This document shows positions 35,781 through 41,815 of a stretch of 41,815 nucleotides of DNA, one piece after another. The notes under the pieces were generated by a model. It saw only the letters and a program-made list of their open reading frames with translations, did no database searches and was not told the origin of the DNA. Every line of letters starts with the position of its first letter. Within the stretch, counting starts at the first letter, position 1. The position numbers were made by a program, and so were the translations under genes. Source of the stretch: Chitinophagales bacterium (lineage in GTDB: Bacteria > Bacteroidota > Bacteroidia > Chitinophagales > Chitinophagaceae); NCBI GenBank assembly GCA_015654695.1, contig JAATGJ010000057.1, positions 1 to 41,815 on the forward strand, given 5' to 3'.

Positions 35781-37061
35781 TTAATTTTTCCTGAGAGCCC
35801 ATTTGATCATTTCCTTCCAGCTTGGTTTTTTGCCATACATAAGGATGCCCGTACGATAGATCTTGCCGCTGAGCCATACCGTAAAGATGAACCCGCCGAT
35901 CAGCAATGACATCGAAAGGGCCAGTTGCCACCAGGGCACAGTACCCGGCACACCAAAAGGTATCCTTGTCATCATTATTATCGGAGAACTAAATGGAATA
36001 ATACTGCCCCATACCGCCACCGGGCCTGTAGGGTTATTTATGGAAATAGACATCATGGCAATGGAAATAATAACCAGCATGGTAATAGGAAAACTAAGTG
36101 ACTGGGCTTCCCGCATATCTTCATTGACAGCGCTGCCGATAGCTGCGTATAAAGATGCATAGAAGAAAAAGCCACCCAGAAAATAAAAGGCAAAGAAAAA
36201 TAAGATGAAAGGGATATTCAGATTCGTAAATGTGTTTTGTATCTGGCCAACCATATTGCCCATCATTTCACTTTTACTGCCGGATGCTTTCGTTATATTA
36301 TAAATGATAAAAATGAATGCCACCCAAAGCAGAAATTGAGTAAGCGCTACCAGCCCGATACCAATTATCATTCCCAGCATCAGTTGAAATGGTTTTACGG
36401 AGGATACAATTACTTCGGCTATACGGTTGGTTTTTTCCTCCATCACCCCCATCATTACCTGCGATCCATAGATCAGCAGTATCAAATAGATAAGGAAGCC
36501 CGCCACAAACCCGATAGTACTGGCTACTTTTTCATTGGAAGCTTTTCCTTTCAGATCTTCAGAAACAACAGATACCCGGCTTGTGCTTATTATCAGCTTT
36601 TTATTTTCATCAATCCCCAGTTTTTCATTTTTAATATCAGCCCATAAAAAATTAAGCCTGTTCTCTAACTGGCTGATAGCGGAAGTCCCGAATTTTTTAT
36701 CAGCGCGGAATGAAACATTGGGAATACCTTTTTCCCAGTTCTGTGATGCAGGAATAATAACAAAGCCATCGTATCCCTCGCTTTTGTAATTCTCTTTCAG
36801 GCTATCAGGATTTTCGTTCAGCAATGTCATCACCAGCGAACTGTCGGCTATATTGGCCCTTTCGAACTGTCCTTTATTGAAATAACCGGATGAATCAACT
36901 ACAGCCACACTAAGATTGGATATGCTTTTAGCTCCGAGATAGCTCATACCGAATATCAGCGCAAGGTATAAGAGCGGAAAAAGAATCGTACTGATAATGA
37001 AAGTTTTTTTTCTTACCCTTGTCAGGTATTCTCTTTGTATAATGAGTAATATCTTGTTCAT
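35781..37061 (-). CDS. ABC transporter permease, NatB/ABC-2 type
   Basis: 426 residues. A first transmembrane helix (~21-40, TFIISTILFPLLYLALIFGM) precedes a long extracytoplasmic domain (~45-175), then about five membrane segments (for example VGFVAGFLIYLILLIYGSQVM, SFPITMLVIISIAMMSISIN). The motif GVMEEKTNRIAEVIVSSVKP is typical of NatB-like exporters. It is co-transcribed with the ATPase gene (26-bp gap) and forms with it an exporter, by analogy with sodium or antibiotic exporters. The substrate is not evident. Confidence 0.9.
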   Translation of the reverse strand: MNKILLIIQREYLTRVRKKTFIISTILFPLLYLALIFGMSYLGAKSISNLSVAVVDSSGYFNKGQFERANIADSSLVMTLLNENPDSLKENYKSEGYDGFVIIPASQNWEKGIPNVSFRADKKFGTSAISQLENRLNFLWADIKNEKLGIDENKKLIISTSRVSVVSEDLKGKASNEKVASTIGFVAGFLIYLILLIYGSQVMMGVMEEKTNRIAEVIVSSVKPFQLMLGMIIGIGLVALTQFLLWVAFIFIIYNITKASGSKSEMMGNMVGQIQNTFTNLNIPFILFFFAFYFLGGFFFYASLYAAIGSAVNEDMREAQSLSFPITMLVIISIAMMSISINNPTGPVAVWGSIIPFSSPIIMMTRIPFGVPGTVPWWQLALSMSLLIGGFIFTVWLSGKIYRTGILMYGKKPSWKEMIKWALRKN

Positions 37062-37087
37062 GTGAAGGAGATTTGAAGGTGTTGGTA

Positions 37088-38026
37088 TCAGGCGTTTATT
37101 TCTTGAAACTGGCGGGCGGTAGGTGTTCCCTCCACCAGCCGGATGAAAATATCATTTAATGAAGGAAGTATTTCATTGAATGACTCAATGCGCAGCCCTT
37201 TATTCATGAAATACTGCAATATATCATTATTGGTAAAGCCCGGATCGAGTTTGATCACTACTTCTTTTTCTTTCTTTTGTATCACCTGGAATAGGTGGAT
37301 CGCTAAATGTTCTGCCGGAACAGGATCAGCAAAACTCACTTTGAAAAGATTTTCTTTAAAATCCTGTTTTACCTGCTTCACGGTTCCGTCCAGTATCTTT
37401 TGTCCTTTATTTACCAGGGCTATATGATCGCAGATCTCTTCTACCTGCTCCATCCTGTGCGTACTGAATATAATGGTAGCTCCTTTTTGCGCCAGGTTAT
37501 ATATTTCGTCTTTGATCAGGTTGGTATTCACCGGGTCAAGACCACTGAAAGGCTCATCCAGGATCACCAGTTTAGGCTCGTGCAATACTGTAGTCACAAA
37601 CTGTAGTTTCTGCGACATACCTTTTGAAAGGTCTTCTACTTTTTTGCCCCACCAGGTATGCATATCAAATTTGATGAACCATTCTTTGATCTTTTTGGTC
37701 GCTTCCGCTTTGCTTAATCCTTTTAACTGTGCCAGGTAAAGCGTTTGTTCACCGATCTTCATCTTTTTATATAGCCCCCTTTCTTCCGGCATGTAACCGA
37801 TCTTTCCAATATCTTTAACGGGATCGAATTTTTTACCATCAAAGATGATCTCTCCTTCATCGGGGTAAAAGATACCGGTGATCATTCTTATCAAGGTGGT
37901 TTTACCTGCGCCATTAGGGCCAAGCAATCCGAATATCTGTCCTTTTTCAATACTCAGGCTGATATCATCAACCGCTTTTTGGGTAGCGAAATATTTTCTC
38001 AGGTGTTTTAGTTCCAGTATGGGCAT
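37088..38026 (-). CDS. ABC transporter ATP-binding protein, NatA/CcmA type
   Basis: 312 residues from the preferred ATG at 38026. The seven residues before it (MPHNFFN) are not family-like, whereas MPILELKHLRKYFATQKAV is a typical start. Walker A is GLLGPNGAGKTTLIRM, the signature is DLSKGMSQKLQF (LSKGM instead of LSGGQ), and Walker B is LVILDEPFSGLDP. The C-terminal ~85 residues are a regulatory extension common in NatA-like ATPases. It is the first gene of the two-gene exporter operon. Confidence 0.95.
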   Translation of the reverse strand: MPILELKHLRKYFATQKAVDDISLSIEKGQIFGLLGPNGAGKTTLIRMITGIFYPDEGEIIFDGKKFDPVKDIGKIGYMPEERGLYKKMKIGEQTLYLAQLKGLSKAEATKKIKEWFIKFDMHTWWGKKVEDLSKGMSQKLQFVTTVLHEPKLVILDEPFSGLDPVNTNLIKDEIYNLAQKGATIIFSTHRMEQVEEICDHIALVNKGQKILDGTVKQVKQDFKENLFKVSFADPVPAEHLAIHLFQVIQKKEKEVVIKLDPGFTNNDILQYFMNKGLRIESFNEILPSLNDIFIRLVEGTPTARQFQEINA

Positions 38027-38137
38027 GTTAAAAAAATTGTGGGGCAAAAATAAACGTTACTGCAAACAAAGAGTAATATTTTGATGAATGCAGGTTAACG
38101 GGGCGCAAACTGCGGAAAGCAGGGTGTCAAATGCAGC

Positions 38138-39745
38138 TTATAGTAACGCGATCTGGCTGGCTACCTTTTCCCCATCCATGGCGGCGCTCACAATACCTCC
38201 CGCATAACCTGCGCCTTCGCCGCAGGGATATAGGTTTTTTATCTGCGGGTGATGAAGGCTATTACTATCTCTCGGGATGCGGACCGGGGAAGAAGTCCTT
38301 GATTCCGTAGCTACAATTATGGCTTCATTGGTATAATACCCTTTCATTTTTTTCCCAAATTCTTTAAATGCTGTTTGAAGACTGCTGTTTAAGAATGGAG
38401 GCAATACATTATGTAATAACGCTGAATGGATACCTGGCAGGTAAGAACAACCAGGCAGGGAAGCAGATAGTTTTGATCCGGCGAAATCAACCAGCCGTTG
38501 TGCAGGAGCAACAAATTTACCACCACCAGCCTGGAAAGCTTTTTGCTCAACCGCCTGCTGAAACTTCATTAATAATAAAGGATCGTTCTCAAATTTGCCA
38601 TCCCGTTGCCTCCCGGAATGAAAATATTTTGCAGCGTCTTTTTCTTCCACTGAAACTACAATGCCACTATTCGCATACGGATTATTTCTTTTAGATGGCG
38701 ACCATCCATTTACTACCAGCTCGCCGGGATGGGTTGCCGCCGGGGCAATGATACCGCCGGGGCACATACAAAAAGAGAAAACACCTTTTCCATCCACTTG
38801 TTGCACGAGGCTATATGAAGCAGGCGGTAAAAGAGGTGGTCTTAGACCCTTTCCAAAGGAGAGGGTTGGGCTGAGGTGGTATTGAACATTATCAATCAAA
38901 GACTGGGGATGTTCCACTCTTACCCCCAGCGCAAAAGCTTTGGATTCGATCAATACCTTTTTTGAATGAAGCAGCTCAAAAATATCACGGGCCGAATGGC
39001 CGGTAGCCAGGATCACTGCATCTGCTTCAAAACTATCTCCGGCGGCAGTTTTAACTCCTTTTATTATTTGATCATTAATGATAAGATCAATCACTTTTTT
39101 TTCAAATAAAAGTTCGCCGCCGCAGTCATTGACCTTTTTTCGCATGGCCGTAATGATCTGCGGCAGTTTGTTGGTGCCAATATGCGGATGAGATTCATAT
39201 AATATCTTTTCCTCTGCGCCAAAATGGACAAAAAGATGCAGGATGCGATTGACATCACCCCGTTTTGAGCTACGGGTATATAATTTCCCATCACTGTACG
39301 TTCCTGCACCGCCCTCGCCAAAGCAATAATTACTTTCCGGGTTAATTTCTCCATCTTTATTCAAAAGGGCAAGGTCTCTTCTTCTGGCCCGTACATCTTT
39401 TCCCCTTTCCAGGATGATGGGTTTAATGCCGGATTCTATCAGTTTCAATGCCGCAAATAGTCCTGCCGGCCCGGCGCCGATTATCACTACTTTTTTTTTG
39501 GCCTTTCTTACATCTTTAAATGAGAAAGAAGTCAATTCGCGAATTTGATATGGCTCATTAATAAAGGCCTGAACGGTGATATTCACCCAAGCCTGTTTGC
39601 CCCGGGCATCAATAGATTGTTTAAGAATAGTATAGCCGGAAATAGCCGTTGTATTGACGGCTTCTGACTTCGCCAGGTAACTCTTTACCGTAGCTTCATC
39701 AGCAGCTTCTGATGGAAGCAGTTTTATAGAAATGATCTTTTGCAT
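38138..39745 (-). CDS. FAD-dependent oxidoreductase (YgcG/BaiN-type, uncharacterised dehydrogenase family)
   Basis: 535 residues. The N-terminal ~85 residues form an alpha-beta domain, followed by the dinucleotide-binding motif KKVVIIGAGPAGLFAALKL (~86-104). Further family motifs are YCFGEGGAGTYSDGKLYTRS, PPASYSLVQQVDGKGVFSFC and MCPGGIIAPAATHPGELVVN, and the C-terminal PCGEGAGYAGGIVSAAMDG. The substrate is unknown. Residues ~290-302 (HLSPTLSFGKGLR) interrupt the conserved stretch and are encoded by a hairpin repeat. It shares a promoter region with neither neighbour, and a hairpin lies between it and the porin-like gene. Confidence 0.88.
   Translation of the reverse strand: MQKIISIKLLPSEAADEATVKSYLAKSEAVNTTAISGYTILKQSIDARGKQAWVNITVQAFINEPYQIRELTSFSFKDVRKAKKKVVIIGAGPAGLFAALKLIESGIKPIILERGKDVRARRRDLALLNKDGEINPESNYCFGEGGAGTYSDGKLYTRSSKRGDVNRILHLFVHFGAEEKILYESHPHIGTNKLPQIITAMRKKVNDCGGELLFEKKVIDLIINDQIIKGVKTAAGDSFEADAVILATGHSARDIFELLHSKKVLIESKAFALGVRVEHPQSLIDNVQYHLSPTLSFGKGLRPPLLPPASYSLVQQVDGKGVFSFCMCPGGIIAPAATHPGELVVNGWSPSKRNNPYANSGIVVSVEEKDAAKYFHSGRQRDGKFENDPLLLMKFQQAVEQKAFQAGGGKFVAPAQRLVDFAGSKLSASLPGCSYLPGIHSALLHNVLPPFLNSSLQTAFKEFGKKMKGYYTNEAIIVATESRTSSPVRIPRDSNSLHHPQIKNLYPCGEGAGYAGGIVSAAMDGEKVASQIALL
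38838..38880. repeat. In-frame hairpin repeat in the FAD oxidoreductase gene
   Basis: ACCCTTTCC-AAA-GGAGAGGGT (38846-38866, one mismatch), followed by TGGGCTGAGG. Its layout resembles the uvrA hairpin repeat. It encodes ~13 residues that homologues, as I recall, lack. Confidence 0.65.
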
Positions 39746-39799
39746 GTGGTCAGGTGTTTATCCTGAAAAACAAATCGGTCGGTAAAGATAACTAATGAG

Positions 39800-39829
39800 A
39801 AAGCTGCCCCTTTAAACCGGGACAGCTTT
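39800..39829 (-). terminator. Hairpin between the FAD oxidoreductase and the beta-barrel gene
   Basis: On the minus strand AAAGCTGTCCC pairs with GGGGCAGCTTT (one G-U). The following T run is short, so it may be a moderate terminator for the beta-barrel gene at 39856-40473. Confidence 0.55.
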
Positions 39830-39855
39830 TCGAAATAAAATTTATAGTGGTGCTA

Positions 39856-40473
39856 TTATTTTGTTTTTGCCGCTTTCTTAGCCAGCTTATAACCAACAGT
39901 TAATTGAACGGCCTGGTTAAAGAAGGTAGTTGTTGCCGGAGCAGGACTTACATCCTGTGAGCCATGAATGTAACGGATATCAAAGGTCCAGGTTTTACCC
40001 GCTGTTGCAATACCAGCCGTATAGGCAAAATCAAAATCCTTTATATCATTGGTGATCGTGGTCGTCTTTGTGGTTTGTTTTTGTCTTGCTCTTACCAGGT
40101 TGTTGGCTTCGAATCCCGCGGAAGCGCTGAAGATCTTTCCTATCTTATATTTAAGCAGTACGGGGATCGAAAAATAATTATACCTGAAAGTGACATCACC
40201 CCACAGCGTGGACTTTGCCATGGAACCCATCTGTGAATAAAGAAATTCAGGCTGTAAAATAAAACGGGAGGAGAGGGGTATTTGTACAAAAGCTCCGAAC
40301 ACCTGGCCCAGCTTTGGAGTGGGTTCAAAGTCGGAATAATCTATAGCGGTTCTGAAACTACTGATATTAACACCGGCCTTAAAGCCAAAGGATGCTTTCT
40401 CTTTTTTGTGTTGTGCAAATACAGAAGGGCAGCATAGCCATACAGCTACCAGAGCGGGAAGTAGTTTTCTCAT
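39856..40473 (-). CDS. Small outer-membrane beta-barrel protein (OMP_b-brl_2/porin-like)
   Basis: 205 residues with a signal peptide (LPALVAVWLCCPSVFAQ, cleavage near residue 21). FGFKAGVNISSFRTAIDYSD is the typical opening of Bacteroidota PorT/OMP_b-brl_2 proteins, and strands such as RFILQPEFLYSQMGSMA and TWTFDIRYIHGS follow. The eight-stranded barrel, of unknown role, ends in a basic tail (KLAKKAAKTK) that is unusual for a barrel C-terminus. It is separated from the next gene by 110 bp. Confidence 0.85.
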   Translation of the reverse strand: MRKLLPALVAVWLCCPSVFAQHKKEKASFGFKAGVNISSFRTAIDYSDFEPTPKLGQVFGAFVQIPLSSRFILQPEFLYSQMGSMAKSTLWGDVTFRYNYFSIPVLLKYKIGKIFSASAGFEANNLVRARQKQTTKTTTITNDIKDFDFAYTAGIATAGKTWTFDIRYIHGSQDVSPAPATTTFFNQAVQLTVGYKLAKKAAKTK

Positions 40474-41283
40474 GTCAGTTCATTTAATTTTAGTAAAAAC
40501 AAATGTAATGATTATTGGTAAACAATCAGCTCCCCGAAAGCGGTTAAAACAGGCGCAAAAGCCCTCTTTTTTTGTTTTTTGGGAATAATTTTTTTTTGCT
40601 TGCCGTACAGGAAATTGTTTATATCTTCAAAGCCAACAGATTGTTTGCCCAAAGATCAGTCTGACTTTTTTCCGCCGAATATCCTTCGTAAAAATTTATG
40701 TAAAGCTTTCCGTAGCTTACCAGAACTACTTAATCTTTTTCCGGGCAGAAAACTTTGATGTTGCGAATTGTATAAACCTTGTAATACTAACATGCTGTGT
40801 GCATGATTGTGATTACCGGTGAGCCCTATAGCTGAGATCATTGAATGAGTGTCATTAAACAAACGATTGTAACCTCGGGATTGGATTATTTATTTTATCG
40901 AAATGGAACCAGGATGAACAATGGAATAAAAGCCGGTAACTATAAAGGGTGTAGTTATAGTAATAAGATGTAAAGGTTTTTTACGGGAAAGACTTTTATT
41001 TACAATAAAAAAGGTAATGTTGTGATTGTTAGACAGGTAGGTTAAAGCTGTTCTATAATGAAGAAAAGATTTTGATTTTCCTGTATTTTATGTGTAAAAA
41101 TGAGTAAACTCGCATACTATTTTTATTACAAAAAAAACAGTGAGATAAAATTTTTTTTTAACTGATAAATATAGATATTCGCCATCCTGTCCAACTTTTT
41201 TTACTGACATGTGTGCAAAGATTTTCTGGACTTTTTTTAGGAACAACAATAGTTAACCCGATATATAAACTGCCCACTGACTG
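40474..41283. other. 810-bp gap upstream of dnaA
   Basis: Apart from the doubtful 61-codon ORF, no gene is seen. The last ~300 bp are AT-rich, with an AT tract at about 41130-41165. No TTATCCACA-type DnaA box was found on either strand; the nearest (TGTGTAAAA at ~41090) has two mismatches. It can hold the dnaA promoter, but an oriC cannot be claimed. Confidence 0.5.
40656..40841 (-). CDS. Possible small basic protein
   Basis: 61 residues from ATG 40841; the in-frame extension to the TTG at 40862 has no supporting context. The tail is strongly basic and amphipathic (LRKALHKFLRRIFGGKKSD). No Shine-Dalgarno or -7 box was recognised. It may be real, or chance in a non-coding gap near the dnaA promoter. 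No family is recognised. Confidence 0.3.
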   Translation of the reverse strand: MISAIGLTGNHNHAHSMLVLQGLYNSQHQSFLPGKRLSSSGKLRKALHKFLRRIFGGKKSD

Positions 41284-41815
41284 ATGGAGAAAAATGCTGA
41301 AAAAATCTGGACGAATTGTTTAAAGATCATCAAGGATATTGTTGAGTGGCAGCATTTCAAGACATGGTTTGAACCCATTAAACCGGTGTCATTAAAAAAC
41401 AACATTCTTGTTATCCAGGTACCAAGCCAGTTCTTTTTTGAATACCTCGAAGAGCATTACGTAAATTTATTGGCAAAGACTTTGAAGAGAGAACTGGGTA
41501 AAGAGGCCCGGCTTGAATACCGCATTATGGTGGACAGTGGTAATAGCAAGAATAAACCACTTACAATGGATGTAACTGGCCAGGGATTCAAAACTTTTTC
41601 AAACAACGAGATGGACTTCCCTTTAGTTATCAATAACCCTGTAAAGAATCCTTTTGTTATTCCGGGTCTGAAAAAAATGCAGATCGATCCGCAGCTGAAT
41701 CATATGTACACCTTTGATTCTTTTGTGGAAGGCGACAGTAACCGTGTAGCCCGCCGTGCCGGTAAGACCGTTGCTGAAAAACCGGGGGCCAATTCTTTTA
41801 ACCCGCTGGTAATAT
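41284..41815 (+). CDS. dnaA: Chromosomal replication initiator DnaA (5' part, cut by window end)
   Basis: The first 177 residues of DnaA, continuing past the edge. Domain I (~1-75) includes WQHFKTWFEPIKPVSL and VPSQFFFEYLEEHY. A variable domain II (~78-125) follows. Domain III begins with NHMYTFDSFVEGDSNRVARR (~143-165); the family motif is YTFDxFVxGxxNxxA. The window stops before the Walker A. DnaA binds the origin and loads the replisome. The start at 41284 is the first Met that gives a complete domain I. Confidence 0.95.
   Translation, partial: MEKNAEKIWTNCLKIIKDIVEWQHFKTWFEPIKPVSLKNNILVIQVPSQFFFEYLEEHYVNLLAKTLKRELGKEARLEYRIMVDSGNSKNKPLTMDVTGQGFKTFSNNEMDFPLVINNPVKNPFVIPGLKKMQIDPQLNHMYTFDSFVEGDSNRVARRAGKTVAEKPGANSFNPLVI

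Noticed and set aside
38027-38047. MPHNFFN extension of the ABC ATPase
   Set aside because: Not family-like; MPILELKHL is the normal start.
41080-41100. TGTGTAAAA as DnaA box
   Set aside because: Two mismatches to TGTGGATAA and no second box in the region.

Overview
The window comes from a Bacteroidota chromosome, most likely family Chitinophagaceae or a close relative. The evidence is the gene content: a SusC-like/TonB-type outer-membrane receptor with an N-terminal carboxypeptidase-regulatory fold, LytS/LytTR and ECF-sigma regulation, DUF4293 and DUF6427-type membrane proteins, and a Bacteroidota-type UvrA, KatG and GlyA. Several starts sit shortly after a TAnnTTTG -7 box (purQ, the DsbD-alpha-like gene, uvrA) and few have a Shine-Dalgarno sequence. 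Family placement is inferred; no search was run. The window reads as ordinary chromosome, with no phage, insertion sequence, CRISPR array, tRNA or rRNA seen. The right edge enters dnaA.

Layout. 0-5.5 kb (minus): histidine kinase, LytTR regulator, LolA-fold secreted protein and TonB-type receptor, a possible envelope-sensing block. 5.6-8 kb (minus): an ECF sigma factor overlapping a single-pass membrane protein that looks like an unusual anti-sigma factor. 8-9 kb (plus): LD-carboxypeptidase. 9.1-12.5 kb: katG and oxyR, divergent, with both OxyR redox cysteines. 12.5-17.5 kb (minus): two paralogous alpha/beta hydrolases around a TPR lipoprotein, then a Kup potassium transporter. 17.7-23.7 kb (plus): a secreted protein of unknown role, a DUF6427-like membrane protein, purQ, a stand-alone DsbD-alpha-like protein and a DsbD whose own alpha domain has no cysteines. 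23.9-24.5 kb (minus): a second ECF sigma factor. 24.7-27.7 kb (plus): uvrA, followed by about 470 bp with a strong hairpin and a plus-strand terminator, a candidate small RNA. 28.1-29.9 kb (minus): glyA and a DUF4293 protein. 30.2-34.3 kb (plus): sugar nucleotidyltransferase, FabK/nitronate monooxygenase-like enzyme, a small secreted CarboxypepD_reg protein, and an M48 protease with a YbjQ-like protein. 34.7-40.5 kb (minus): a repetitive coiled-coil membrane protein, a NatAB-like ABC exporter, a FAD-dependent oxidoreductase and a small beta-barrel protein. 41.28 kb to the edge (plus): dnaA, incomplete.

The most unusual theme is short dispersed repeats. Many intergenic gaps hold small inverted or tandem repeats, and similar sequences appear inside conserved genes as in-frame insertions: two in uvrA, one in katG and one in the FAD oxidoreductase. 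Each lies where homologues, as I remember them, have a shorter loop. This suggests a mobile hairpin-repeat population that proteins of this lineage tolerate, comparable in concept to Rickettsia palindromic elements. The second notable point is the apparent split of DsbD function between two adjacent genes.
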